The position numbers and the translations under genes were made by a program. This document shows, piece after piece, positions 1-10,000 of a stretch of DNA of 64,000 bases. Numbering within the stretch: the first letter of the stretch is position 1; each line of letters opens with the position of its first letter. The DNA is taken from assembly GCF_022682495.2 (NCBI RefSeq), contig NC_071389.1, positions 10,159,199 through 10,223,198 on the forward strand, in the 5' to 3' direction. Below the pieces are notes generated by a model, which worked only from the letters and a program-made list of their open reading frames with translations, had not been told where the DNA came from and did no database searches. This stretch comes from Desmodus rotundus (taxonomy: Eukaryota > Chordata > Mammalia > Chiroptera > Phyllostomidae).

Positions 1-330
1 TGAAATGGCTCCCTCTCTTCCAGTCCTCTGAGACTGGTCAGGAGAGGGAACAACCATGTTATACTGAACAGAGCCCTCTGGATCAGAGAGAACTCTTTTG
101 GGAGCAAGTGACGAAAAACAATTAATTTAGATAGGCTCACACACAACAGCTACAACAGATGATGTTTTGGGCCACAGATCATACAAGTTTGGGGGAAAGC
201 TCCAGGTCTGCTCAGATCCAGGTAGGTCTAAAAATATTATCAGGAAATCATAAAAATATAAATATTGTATGTGTATAAGATATAATAAGTTCCAATCTGA
301 AAATATTGATCTTTTTCTTGCTATCACTTG
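1..330. other. No recognised feature
   Basis: This stretch leans towards A+T after about position 220. No coding region, RNA gene or repeat could be supported on either strand. Confidence 0.5.
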
Positions 331-735
331 GCCCTGCTTTCCTTCAGGTTGAATATATTCTCAGTCACTCTCCTCATGGTGCCAAGATAGCTGCCAGCAG
401 CTCCAGGCTTCTATGTTACTCTTTTAGTGAGAAAGAGTCTTCCTCTTTTTCACCAGTCCTGGCATTGACTCTCTGGGCTCCCATTGGCCCAACTTGGGTC
501 ACATGCCCATCCCTGACCCTATCATTGTGGCCAGGAGGAGATGCTGTAATTGGATAGGCCTAGATCGCATGCCTATCCCTGGAGCAAAAAGGGGGACAAT
601 ACCAACCATATAAGCCACCTGGACTGAGAGGGGAGCAGGATGAAGTACTCCCCAGGGAAATCAGGCACAGTTACCAGGAGTGTGAGGTCTGTATCCTGGA
701 CAGGCAAAACCTAGATGGACATTTATATAGTTTAC
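331..735 (+). mobile_element. Ancient interspersed repeat, family unresolved
   Basis: The block contains two related units: one around 480-520 with GGGTCACATGCCCATCCCTG, and one around 555-585 with a GCATGCCTATCCCTGGAGC-like string. It ends in a GGACAGGCAAAACC-like string. I remember this pattern from a common mammalian repeat, possibly an L1M 3' end or an LTR, but I cannot name the family with confidence. Strand is arbitrary. Confidence 0.45.
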
Positions 736-1009
736 ACGGCACTGCTCTAGCCCAGCCTCCACAACCACCACTCTCATGGCTTCCAAATCCAGAGCTGGCC
801 TGTATCTCAGCCTCTACCTCACATCAAGGAAAGCTATCGTCAGTAGGACGGAAGGCCAGAGCTTGGCAATGGTTGACTGAAATCACCGATGTCAAGGTCA
901 CTCAGTCCAACCTTTACTCGATGCTCCTCCCCACTGCAGCCTCTCCAAAAGGCTGTCCAGTCTGTGTGGCCAGGGACTTGCCACCTCCGGCACAGCCTGC
1001 GTCAGTAGA
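736..1009. other. No recognised feature
   Basis: A C/T-rich stretch (for example 750-830). No gene or repeat could be supported. Confidence 0.4.
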
Positions 1010-1118
1010 AAGGGGCTCCTTCAGGGTGAAGATTTCGTCTTGCTCACTTCCGTAACCCCAGGACCGAGAACGGCGCCTGGCCCATATTGTTGCATAAATG
1101 AATACATTTCACAATTGG
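1010..1118 (+). mobile_element. L2 LINE, 3' end
   Basis: The stretch reads like the final ~100 bp of L2: GTCTTGCTCACTTCCGTAACCCCAGG, then a CGCCTGGCCCATA string and a GCATAAATGAAT tail. This matches the general L2 ending of 'stop, CCCAGCACCTAGCACAGTGCCTGGC, AATAAATG'. It is old and diverged. Confidence 0.6.
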
Positions 1119-1660
1119 TTGGCTCTGACTTGAAAAAAAAACTCCTTATATTTAACCCAAGTTCAGTGTTTAAGGATTTCTACCCTTTGGTTCAGACCAC
1201 TCATTTATCATTTTCAAGGGACTGCACGTCGGGCATTTGAAACTACCAAGTATCTGTCATTTCCGTTGTTGACCTTGCCTCTCCTCAGGCTGCACAGTGC
1301 TAATTCCTCCATCTACCTTCCATGTGGTAAGGTATGGAGTCCCTCTCCCCAGATTAGATCTGTCTAGATCTAATCCCCTTGGCCACTATCTCGTTCAAAG
1401 CAGGTGCCACTCCACCAGGTGGGGGAGCACCAGAGTACGGTACAGCAAGGTAATCACTTCCCACATTCTGCACACTCTACCTCTATTAATATGGCCAACG
1501 TCCCATTATTGTTTGGGTTCCTAGCTCTCACAACATCCTTTCTATTTCCTAAAATCCCTGTGTTTTTTACATATCCTTACTGTGGCTTTTCCACCCCTTT
1601 CTTGTATGGTTCATTTTTTACGTGGCTCTTGGCGGCCAAGTAGAATCTGAGAATGGGAGA
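1119..1660. other. Unique sequence with one short hairpin
   Basis: Apart from the A-rich run near 1133-1141 and the hairpin at 1353-1374, nothing is recognised. No gene or dispersed repeat could be supported. Confidence 0.4.
1353..1374. repeat. Perfect 9-bp inverted repeat
   Basis: The arm ATTAGATCT (1353-1361) is followed, after the 4-base loop GTCT, by its exact reverse complement AGATCTAAT (1366-1374). No flanking sequence suggests a transposon end, and the function is unknown. Confidence 0.8.
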
Positions 1661-1888
1661 AATTTACTTCTTGGGAGTACTTCCTATGTGCCAAATACTT
1701 CATCTGTATTGAACTACTTACTTCTAACAGTCCTATGATGTAGGAATAATTGTCCCCAATTTTATAGCTGTTGCAACTGAGGTTCAGATAAGTTCCATAT
1801 TTGCAAATGTCACACAGCCGAAAGGGGGCAGATCAGGGTGCAAATGCAGGACAGCCTGGTCCCCAAGCTCATGCTCTTATAGTGACAC
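1661..1888 (-). mobile_element. MIR SINE, near full length
   Basis: Read on the plus strand it shows the reverse MIR order: CTATGTGCCAAATACTT, TTTTATAGCTGTTGCAACTGAG, the TCACACAGC core and the CATGCTCTTATAG end. The tRNA-derived 5' end lies at the right. Confidence 0.8.
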
Positions 1889-2239
1889 CAGGTGTCGGCC
1901 CCAATGATAGGGCGCTGAATTGAATGCAAGGCAGTCAGACCACCCCAGAGAGGATTTTACTGCGCACGTAAGTTCCCTGGTGTGCCCTCTGCCCTGCTCC
2001 AAACCCATCTTATCGCACCCCCCAGGGCTTCCCTTCTGAACATTGCTTTTGGCATACGGCAAGGACTTTCAGAACCTGAACGTTCTCTGAGTCCATCTGC
2101 CTGCCTGGCACGGCTACACCTGCAGGGCGCCGTGGGCAGCAGATGCGGGGTCAGCAAGTCTGGGGCCAATGCGCCACCTTGGCAAAGGTACACGGAAGAG
2201 AAAAGGCCAGTCTAGTCCACTCCACTCCCGCCTTCTATT

Positions 2240-2640
2240 CACTAGCTGTCAAGGGGGCTCGGCAATTAAGTAGCTGTTTAGGGCTTTCAAAACCACTAAT
2301 CAAACCTGCCAAAATCTTTAAAAAGAGCTTTAACATTTTTTTCTCTTCATGTATTGTTTTTAAGCATGTTAAAAGGTTTGTTAAAGACCCGGAAAGGACG
2401 AAGAAGCCCTCCTCCAGCTGCCCTCCTCCCTCGCTCAGTAATAAAGAGCACGACTCCGCCCAACATTAGCTTTCCTGCCTCCCTCACCAGCAGCAACAAA
2501 CGCGGATGGGAGTTCGGAAGCATCTTGTTAGCATGTCTGCCCTGCAAGAATCGCTTGTTAATGGGGGATGCTGGGAGTGGGTAATTTGGTAAAAATGTGT
2601 TGTTACTGTCAGCACACGGCTTCTCCAGCTCTTGCTCTTG
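2240..2640. promoter_or_regulatory. Candidate conserved non-coding element
   Basis: This ~400-bp unique block has no recognisable repeat. It mixes AT-rich homeodomain-like sites (CCACTAATCAAAC, GGCAATTAAG, CTTGTTAATGGG) with several CpGs (CCGGAAAGGACG, ACGCGGATG, GTTCGG). Regulatory status is inferred from composition only; no alignment was possible. Confidence 0.3.
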
Positions 2641-2835
2641 CCTGGGCTGCCTCGTTCCTTCTCGTGAACTAGGCGGGGAAGCAATCACAGGAGAGATGAC
2701 CCTCTGGGTGTCCAGCCAGAATGTGTTCCCTTAAGGGACTATGGACTGGGTGGCATTTGGGACACTGGAGTTTGCATCTGCACCCCCACACCTTGCCTCA
2801 CTCCAACAGAACTGCCTTCTTACTATAGTGGGAGC

Positions 2836-3010
2836 CAGGGCCTATGGGAAGGGCATGGGCCCTGGGGTCAGCAAAGCTAGACCAGAGACCCCATTTCTGC
2901 CTCTGAGTTACCTGGGACAGGTGGTTTCATCTTTTGGCCTCAGTTTTTAGATCTATAAAGTGGAGATAACAGTATCTTCCTTGCAGGGGTGGCGTGAGGG
3001 CTACATGCCA
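2836..3010 (+). mobile_element. MIR SINE
   Basis: It shows GGCCCTGGGGTCAG (5' region), TTTGGCCTCAGTTTTTAGATC and a GTGGAGATAACAGTATC string, the usual MIR 'CCTCAGTTTCCTCATCTGTAAAATGGGGATAATA' segment in diverged form. Confidence 0.75.
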
Positions 3011-3029
3011 CAGTGGGAATTAGAAAGCT

Positions 3030-3170
3030 AACTGCCATTGATGGGGCATGTGCCAAGAGCAGGACACTGCTGAGGTCCTCAGCACACCCACTCCATAGGC
3101 CCAGAGAGGTTGAGTGATGTGACAGCTAGCAGGTGGAACGGGATTGGAAGCCAGGCCGGATGTGCTGCCA
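3030..3170 (-). mobile_element. MIR SINE fragment
   Basis: GCCCAGAGAGGTTGAGTGATGTG and GCTAGCAGGTGGAACGGGATT correspond to the reverse MIR 'CAGAGAGGTTAAGTAACTTG...GCTAGTAAGTGGCAGAGCCGGGATT'. Confidence 0.7.
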
Positions 3171-3834
3171 CAGGTCCACGTTTCCATCAGGCTCTAGTTG
3201 CGTTGTGACTGGAGCCACAGTTGGAGCAGAGAAGGTTCTGTGCCTGACCCACTGGCAGAAGCATCCATATTGGCCCCCTGTGAGCTGTCAGCCTGCAGGA
3301 ACGAGGGAAGCAGAGAGCTCGTCACCCGTGTTCAGGGGTGGTAAAACAGAGGGAGGAAGGGAAAAGGGGGAGGGAGAGGGACAGACAGACAGACACACTG
3401 GCTGAAGGCCCCACAGCACATCATCATCCAATCCATGGTCCCCATGCTTAGAGAAACCACCTCTCAGAGGCTTTGATAGGTAGACAGGCCCAGCCCCTGG
3501 CTAGAATCAAAACGTACATTCTAACGGGATACAAAGGCCGACACGGAATAAATCGAAAGGTCCAAACAACCAGCAAACCCTTGTCCTCGTTCATTCAGCA
3601 GAGGCTCTCTGCAGGTCTGCTCTGAGCACTGGGGGCAAAATGGGGGGCATTGTTTGACCTCCGTCTGAAGTCCTTCCCAGGATCCCTGGTGCATGTCCCT
3701 GCTGGGCATGACCTGTCCCTGCCCCTCCTCACCTCGTCCCTCAGGACCGCTCTTCCTCCCGTGCCACTGCGGGCCTCAGGCCACTGCCCACATTGACCCC
3801 CCAGTGCTAGCGTTTCCATGCGAGCTTCTCCTCC
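3171..3834. other. No gene; purine-rich tract at 3349-3402
   Basis: The only notable structure is the GGGA/GGAGG-rich purine run from about 3349, which passes into short CAGA repeats (ACAGACAGACAGACAC). The remainder is unassigned unique sequence. Confidence 0.45.
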
Positions 3835-4085
3835 TCCTTCAGGGTTCAAAGTAAATGGTCCAGCCTCTGAGACACCCTCCCCGACTCTCCCTGTCAGGAG
3901 GCCCCTTCGCTCACCCACCCTCTGTCCTGCCATCCGTTTCGCCTGCTGTATAGCTGTTAGCATCCCTCACAGTTATTTTATGATTCGGGGGCACTTCCCC
4001 TGGCTCTTCCTCTCCACTTACACAGAAGCTCCTCAAGGACAGTGACCACATCTGTCTTGTTTGCTCAGAAGGTATTAATGAACCA
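3835..4085 (+). mobile_element. L2 LINE, 3' end
   Basis: The order fits the L2 3' end: proline-rich coding-like CT strings, TTATTTTATGATT, then CAGAAGCTCCTCAAGGACAGTG, a CATCTGTCTTGTTTGCTC string and a short tail. Confidence 0.6.
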
Positions 4086-4604
4086 CGCACATGCATCTTA
4101 CCTGCCCTGGAGCTTAGAAAATGGTCACAGGTTCAATTGGTAGGTGATAGAAATGAAGAGCTAATCCTGGTGGGCTTCCTGGTAGAAGGGCACCTCCAGG
4201 GAAGGGGTTGGCCTAGGCACAGATGGAAGGGAGGCTGAGAGCAGAGTTGTACAGGGAGAGTTGCCCTGTACAACAGCCACAATCCACGGGCCCCAGAGGA
4301 AAGGACCTGGCCCTGCTCTGGAGGCTTCAGTGACAAGACAGTGGAAGATTGCGGAGGTAAGAGTTGGCCCTATTATCAGCAGAGCTTGGGGGGGGGGGGC
4401 GGGGGGTGCCCAGGGAATCTGGCAGTTCAGCGGCCAGCCTGCTCACAAGCCCTGATCCCTGTTTCTAGCCTGCTGCCATAGCAGCTGCAACTATGCCCCT
4501 AAGCCAGGCAGAATGAGAGGAGAAAAAAAAAGAAAGAAAAAAAAACAACCCTGTACCAATTCCCTGGGAACACATTTGAGAACAACATCTCATTGAACAA
4601 GGAA
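4086..4604. other. No gene; G run and A-rich tract
   Basis: It contains the G run at 4388-4406 (annotated separately) and an A-rich tract near 4521-4547. Otherwise unassigned. Confidence 0.4.
4388..4406 (+). repeat. Poly-G run
   Basis: Twelve G residues, one C, then six G residues. It could fold as a G-quadruplex and is length-variable by nature, so assembly error is possible. Confidence 0.8.
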
Positions 4605-4745
4605 TGCGTGCAAGGCTCGGGCGGCACAGGCAGGCTCATAAGTGACCTCATTTCCGAGGCTGACACCAGGGCCTCCCGCTGCCCGGCGTGGCAGAGCTGG
4701 CCGTTGCGCGGGCCTCACCGAGCAGGAGCTCGGCCGGGCAAGATG
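4605..4745. promoter_or_regulatory. Small CpG-dense patch
   Basis: I count about a dozen CpG dinucleotides in ~135 bp (TCGGGCGGC, CCCGCTGCCCGGCGTGG, CCGTTGCGCGGG, CTCGGCCGGG), far denser than the flanks. It is too short for a standard CpG island. No TATA box or open frame supports a gene start. Confidence 0.35.
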
Positions 4746-4834
4746 TTTCTCCTGGAAGGAAGCACTGATGCCCAGCCGGCTCCGCAGGGGTCTGATGAGC
4801 AAATGTTCTTTCCCGTTTCAACATCCCCGGTCAA

Positions 4835-5000
4835 TAGACACTTCCTGATGACTGCTAGGTTCTAGGCGCTGAACTTCATGCTGGGGAAGCAGATGAGAAA
4901 GACGCAGACCTGCCCTTGAGAGGTTGGCAGTCTGGAAGCAGAGAGAATCACGGAAAACAGACAGTGGAATCAGTGCAGAGGTGATGAGGGGACACAGAAG
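4835..5000 (-). mobile_element. L2 LINE, 3' end
   Basis: The reverse L2 order is visible: a CTGCTAGGTTCTAGGCGCTG string, AGATGAGAAAGACGCAGACC, then CTGCCCTTGAGAGGTTGGCAGTCT, which corresponds to 'CTGCCCTCAAGGAGCTCACAGTCT'. Confidence 0.65.
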
Positions 5001-5967
5001 GGCCATCTGAGGCTGACAGGCCCCTGGATCCCACTCTTCCATTTGGAGGGGGGTGTCTAAAGGTCAACGGGCTTTAGGGATGGTATCCTAGGTAGAGGAG
5101 AAAGCACCACCCCATGTCATACTCAACTTGCCCAGTTCCTCCTCCCAGGGCCATGGTTAGGTCAATGTGTCCCACATATGACAGAGGATCAGCACAGATG
5201 CCACCCTGGGGTCTCTGTCCCCAGAGACAAGGCGGAGAGAAAAAGCGCAGAAGATTTTGCACAAGGTTGGCGTGGAGTGTTAAATTTGAGGGTAAAGAGG
5301 GGTAAGGGGGGACCGTTACGAGTAGTGGTGAAGCATTTTCAGTGATGGGGATGAGGTGTTACCATGGCTGTGGGCGCGACACCCAAGGAGATGATGAAGG
5401 TGTTGCAGTGATGCAGAGGAGCAGTAACGGGGCCGGATGGAATAAAGGCCGAGGTGGAGCTGGGATGGAGCTAGGGGTGCGGAGAGTGAGCACAATGACC
5501 CCGGAGACAGTGCTGCTGAGGGTGGAGAGCGGTGAGGACCTCCGAATCCCTCGCAAACGGCCCGCCCTCCAGACTAGGAGTGCAGACAGCAGCCAGCATC
5601 ACTTGTCCCCATCCGCAGGCAGTGCTTGTTAAAATATCTCTGTAGCAGCCTAACAGTAGAGCTGCTCTTGGGAAAAACATGCTTCTAAACCAAGGTTTGG
5701 CTCTAATCGTCTCCACTGGGCTTCAGCCAGTGCCTGTCACCCAAATAAGAGAGAATTTTCAACACCCTTAAACTTCAAGGTGGCCCTCTGGCCTGGCCAT
5801 CTGGGGAGGGTCCCAAGAAGGGGTTCTTTCCTGGCAAGATTATTCGCAAAGCAGATAATACCCATCTGTGGAAGAAGTCACACTGCATATTGGGAGAGAG
5901 ATGAGCTTGGGGTGCAGAAGTTGAAGTCAAAGGTCAGAACAGGATCCCAAACAACTTAGCCATCGAG
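5001..5967. other. No recognised feature
   Basis: About 970 bp without a supported gene or repeat. The part from 5300 to 5560 is G-rich with moderately frequent CpG. Confidence 0.4.
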
Positions 5968-6180
5968 TTCCAGCTCCAAAGTCACCTCCTCTGAGAAGAC
6001 CTCCCTGATTGCCCCATGGGGTGGGTAGGCCCATGATGGCCTCCCCAACACTCCCATAGCACCTTCTTAGTCCTTGTTCATGGCACAGTGTTTTAAAATT
6101 CTTGACCCTGTGTCTGTCTCCTGCATAGACCAGGCTCTCTTTCAGGGAAGGGACCACATCCTCTTGGTGGTAGAACCCAT
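5968..6180 (+). mobile_element. L2 LINE, 3' end
   Basis: AAAGTCACCTCCTCTGAGAAGACCTCCCTGA and CTCCCATAGCACCTTCTTAG, followed by a TTTCAGGGAAGGGACC string, match the L2 3' region 'CACCTCCTCCGTGAAGCCTTCCCTGA...CATAGCACCTTGT...GAGGGCAGGGACC'. This is one of the clearer L2 copies. Confidence 0.8.
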
Positions 6181-6279
6181 GGTCTGGCCCGTGCTCTGAT
6201 AGATGGTGGAGGTTGGTAAGTCAAGGTCAAGGGTTATAGCGGGGGATCTGGCTTTACACATTTCCTCCCTGATTGTCAG

Positions 6280-6725
6280 CTGATGGTCAGCTCAGGCTGC
6301 TACAACAAAATGCCATTGACTGGTGGCTTAAACAGCAGACATTTATTTCTCACAGACCTGGAGGCTGAAAATCTGTGACCAGCTGATTCAGTTTCTGGTG
6401 AAGACTCTCTTTATGGCTTGAAGATGCCTCCTTGTCTCTGTGGCCTCACATGGCAGAGGGAGAAATACAGAGGGAGGGAAGGTGAGAGGGAGTGGGGAGA
6501 GGGAGAAAGGGAGAGAGAGAGGGAGAGAGAGAGGGAGAAAGGAAGAACTTTGGTTTTTCTTCTTCTTCCTACAAGGGCATGGATCCCATAATGGGGGCTC
6601 CAACTTCCTTACCTCATCTAAACCTAATTAATCCCAAAAGTCCCATCTCCAAATACCATCCATTGCATGGGGAGTTCACACTTCCACCTATGAATTTAGG
6701 GGAACACAGACCCTCAGTCCAGAGT
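6280..6725 (-). mobile_element. MaLR LTR, MLT1-type
   Basis: The reverse MLT1 order is plain: CAGGCTGCTACAACAAAATGCC, GGCTTAAACAGCAGAC, ATTTATTTCTCACAGACCTGG, GTGGCCTCACATGGCAG, then CCCATCTCCAAATACCATCC and TATGAATTTAGGGG. The length (~445 bp) suits a solo LTR. An internal purine microsatellite has expanded inside it. Confidence 0.85.
6464..6543. repeat. GGGA/GA purine-rich microsatellite
   Basis: Degenerate GAGGGA and GAGA units sit inside the MLT1 LTR, at the place where MLT1 consensus sequences carry a CT-rich stretch on the opposite strand. Confidence 0.75.
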
Positions 6726-7202
6726 TCTCATCCTGTCTCCTCTGGGGAGCCAGACGGCAGCCACTTAGAAAAGGAAGAAAACAGACAGAGCCGGTCTGGG
6801 GCATCAGCGTGTGAAGCTGAGGGCAAAGTGGGGCGTGCAGAGGTAGATGAGGACGTCCCCTGGGACTCTCTGCCCGGTGCTCCCTCCCAGCTCATGGCTG
6901 CCTTCAGCCAGCCTCCTCATTAGAGCCGAATTTCTGGGTTTTTAATAAGCTCCAAGCTGTCTTAATTGATGGCCAGGGACAGTTCAGATACTGAGGAGAG
7001 AGTGTCAGATTCCAGGCAGACAGGAAGAGGGTGACCATTGGGACAGACCCAGGCCAGAGTCGTCTTCTGGCTTGTCTCAGATAACGGGCTCCGGGCTCCG
7101 TAGAGGAATTTAAGGAAAAGCAGGATGCACTGTTCCCTGCTGCCCGCGTCGTTGGGCTCCTTGAGGAGGGGGTCCTCCTTCCTTCAGTCCCTCCCTCCCC
7201 TT
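6726..7202. other. No recognised feature
   Basis: Unassigned unique sequence. A TTTTTAATAAGCTCC segment near 6940 is the only AT-rich part. Confidence 0.4.
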
Positions 7203-7425
7203 CATATTCATTCACTTACCATTCATATTAATCTAGCTCCTACTATACGCCAGGCACTGTTTTCAGTGAGGGGAATGCGGTGGTGAATAAGACAGGCCCT
7301 GTCCTGCTCTGGGGATCACGGGCTAGTAGACACACAGAGAAATCACACCCAGAATCTTCCCGAATGAGAATAGGGGAAGCAGGAGGCGCCACAAGTAACT
7401 GAAGCACAGACAAGAGAGATGTGGC
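7203..7425 (-). mobile_element. L2 LINE, 3' end
   Basis: ATTCATTCACTTACC, CTCCTACTATACGCCAGGCACTG, GTGGTGAATAAGACAGG and CACGGGCTAGTAGAC correspond to the reverse L2 tail 'CACCTACTATGTGCCAGGCACTG...GAATAAGACA...TCTAGTGGG'. Confidence 0.75.
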
Positions 7426-7431
7426 AGACAT

Positions 7432-7600
7432 GTGGCCTGGTAGAGAGAACACCGGCTTCAGAGGGAGACAGACGAGGGGCTGTGACTGGATGTTCCCATC
7501 ACCTCTCTGCATCTCAGCTTCCTCATCTGGAGAACGGAGATCGTGCCTGTTTGTCAGGGCTGCTATGAGGATTTTTAAAAGGCAGATCCAAAATCCAGAA
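7432..7600 (+). mobile_element. MIR SINE
   Basis: It shows GTAGAGAGAACACCGGCTTCAGA, then CTCTGCATCTCAGCTTCCTCATCTGG and a GGGCTGCTATGAGGAT string, matching MIR from its 5' end through the core. Confidence 0.75.
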
Positions 7601-7749
7601 GACGAGTACCAAGGGAGGGGCAGAATTCAAGGTGGGAGGGACGCTTTCTAGCTGGGGGATCACGGGAATCTTTGCTGAGGAGGTGAATTTCCAAAGAGAC
7701 CTTGGCAATGGCTGGCCAGCCAAAGTGGGCGGGGCTGCTTGGAGTGCGG

Positions 7750-7777
7750 GGCGGGGGGGGGGGGGGCCCCCCCGGGG
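7750..7777. repeat. G14-C7-G4 homopolymer junction
   Basis: Fourteen G residues (about 7753-7766) are followed directly by seven C and four G. The C7G4 part is self-complementary. The run is prone to sequencing error. Confidence 0.7.
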
Positions 7778-7842
7778 AAATGGGCGCACGGTTAATAAAG
7801 GTCAAAGGGGCAGCCCCGCTCCACTGCACCAGCCTGCTGGTC

Positions 7843-7988
7843 TTCCTGACCTACCTTTCTATTCGACATTGTCCTATCTTCTTATTGTGCCTCTCCCCTA
7901 GCTAGGTCATACACTCCAGGAAGGCAGCCTCCGGGGTCCCCATGCTTAAAGCAGCCTAGCAAATACTCTTTGTTGGATGAGTGAAGCT
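7843..7988 (+). mobile_element. L2 LINE, 3' end
   Basis: CTTATTGTGCCTCTCCCCTAG, ACTCCAGGAAGGCAG, GCTTAAAGCAGCCTAGC and TTTGTTGGATGAGTGAA fit the terminal L2 segment, including its TTGTTGAATGAATGA-type tail. Confidence 0.65.
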
Positions 7989-8189
7989 GTAAACCATGGC
8001 ATTCTGGGAATCCCAGGGACAGCCTCTCGATGAGGTCATTGATTGCCTTGCTCATGACCTTCCACAAATTGAGTTGCTGGCTTTTTAGGGACACCTGACT
8101 CCACTGATGTTTGTTGAGCTACTGATGTTTCAAAGGAGTCACTGCCCAAGCCTCCTTCCTTGGAGGGACTCAAAGCCAAGCTGCTTGGT

Positions 8190-8360
8190 GTCATTATTTC
8201 AATTAGTTCTATTATCTCACCTGTCCTAGCTGGCAGGGCAGGCGTGGTGACCCCATTTCCCAGCCCAGGAAACAGAGACGTGGAAGGCAAAACACTTCTC
8301 AGGTTCACACGGGTGGGGACGTGCGGCATCAGTCCCCAAACCCAGGGCTCTCTCTCCAAG
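8190..8360 (-). mobile_element. MIR SINE, diverged
   Basis: GGTGACCCCATTTCCCAGCCCAGGAAACAGAGACG resembles the reverse MIR 'CCCCATTTTACAGATGAGGAAACTGAGGC', followed by a CAGGTTCACACGGG string in place of AGGTCACACAGC. Confidence 0.5.
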
Positions 8361-8837
8361 GCACCTCCCCTCCAAGGTCCTAGATGATGACCAGTTATGC
8401 TGCAGAGGGGTCACTTTGTCCCTGCACCTTCTCTTCCACCAGGTGTGACTCGTGTGCTGCAGGTCATCCCCCACCCCCTCCCAGCCCAGGCCTCAGTTTC
8501 CTCGCCTGTCCTGTGCGCAGGGAAATTTCCGCTTTACCTGCTTCACGTGCGTGCGGAGAATCACACAGGCATGGAACCTGATGCAGCCCAGAGAGCGGGT
8601 GCTCACATGGGGCTGCCTTTCCCCTTTTCCTGTCTGGCGGCTGACCTGCCAGGCACAGGGAGGAGAGGTTGGGCTGGGAGCTGCTCTACAGACGGGGGTG
8701 TGGAGGGCAGGCAGAGAGCCCAGGGTGGAGGGAGGGACTCAGGAGTTGGGGCGGCAGGGAGGGGAGCCCGAGGACAAAGACAGTGGGTGGTGGCACCCGG
8801 AGCCAAGCAGGGCTGATCTTAAGCGGGAATGAGAATA
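8361..8837. other. No recognised feature
   Basis: GC-rich unique sequence. Overlapping open frames run in several frames here, but none shows a recognisable protein or splice context. Confidence 0.4.
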
Positions 8838-8960
8838 GCACATACTTGCCATGTCATGTAAATGATAAACAATAATAATAACATTGGTTTGCGTGTAATG
8901 AGAAAGACTACAGAGACCGAATTATCTCCGTAATGGGCTGTGGATGTCAGGGAGTCATTT
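8838..8960. promoter_or_regulatory. Candidate conserved non-coding element (short)
   Basis: A short AT-rich island in GC-rich surroundings: CATGTAAATGATAAACAATAA, CGTGTAATGAG and CGAATTATCTCCGTAATGG. It includes forkhead-like AAACAATA and homeodomain-like TAAT sites. Evidence is compositional only. Confidence 0.3.
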
Positions 8961-9011
8961 GTTTCTTGAGGGCAGAGCTGAGGATTGCTTTCTCTCCTTC
9001 TGTCTCATGCA

Positions 9012-9048
9012 CGCTCTCTCTCTCTCATAAACACACACACACACACAC
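9012..9048. repeat. (CT)n-(CA)n microsatellite
   Basis: A CT run (9012-9026) passes through ATAA into an ACAC run ending near 9048. Confidence 0.95.
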
Positions 9049-9849
9049 CCAGCATGTCGGTCAAGGTGGGGAGGAGGGGCATGGAGCCCTGGCACAGACC
9101 GAAGCAGCTGGGCGGGGGGAGGAGGTGTGTGGGGCCCAGGAGGGGATGCAGTGGTCGCTGTGACTGCTCATCATATATACGTCGTCTGTTCACACCTTAT
9201 GGGTGCTGCAGGTTTGCCTTTGCTGGCCCCTGTGTGGTTGCTGGGGCCACTGAGTTTTCAGGGGAAGGGACGTGTGTCCCCTCTGGGATGGGGCCCTTAC
9301 TGGCCTGTGGAAGGCCCTCCAGAATTGCCTTCCCTCTGCTGCAGCGACGGTGGACGTGCACGTGGACATGAGACCCCATCAGCCTGGGTCCCGAGGTGAA
9401 AATGAGGCAGCGGAGAGCCTCCACTGCGGTGCACGGACAGCAGGAGAAAGAACCCAACCTCCGTGGATGGGAGCCATTGAGGTTGAGGGGCACTGTCACC
9501 GCAGCACCCCCAGCCCACCTGAACCAACACCGGGCCCTGCTTTGGGGCCACAGCCCAAGACCGCGGAGTCGTGCAGCCATCCAGAACCCCAGCCCCTCGA
9601 ATACAAGTTCCCTGGTCTGATGGAAACTGTGCCCACGCCTTCAAGATGAGGAGATAGATGGGTCTCAGCCTTGTCCCATCCGATGGTCTGGCCCTCGCAT
9701 TGCTTTGTTCTGCTGGCTAGAATATCGATCCAGGAGTACGAGTCCCTGTTCAGTTCAGGAAATAAAAATCAGATGGGCTGGCCAGTATCATGGAGACAGA
9801 AGGCAGCCTCGTGATTGAATTTTGCTGTTTCAATTACTTTTTAGATCAT
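9049..9849. other. No recognised feature
   Basis: About 800 bp of GC-rich sequence with many overlapping but unrecognisable open frames. No gene or repeat could be supported. Confidence 0.4.
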
Positions 9850-10000
9850 TGATGTCTAAGCACTGTGGCTTTGGAATCAGAACCTGGCACGTCATCCAGG
9901 TGTCCCATAGCGCTGGTTATGAACTACGTTTCCATTCCAGCCTCTTATTAGGAGGTCAGAAACCGAGGCTCACGCGTTCAAGGTCACACAAAACAAATGG
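9850..10000. mobile_element. Possible MIR remnants
   Basis: AAGCACTGTGGCTTTGGAATCAGAACCTGG looks like a forward MIR 5' end, and GAAACCGAGGCTCACGCGTTCAAGGTCACACA like a reverse MIR core. Both are short, so the call is weak. Confidence 0.35.

Noticed and set aside
4605..4745. Promoter CpG island with first exon
   Set aside because: Too short, no TATA or initiator context, and no downstream exon with a splice donor could be supported.
6388..6631. Leu-Ser-Pro and Arg-Glu-Gly rich frames
   Set aside because: They come from the purine microsatellite inside the MLT1 LTR.
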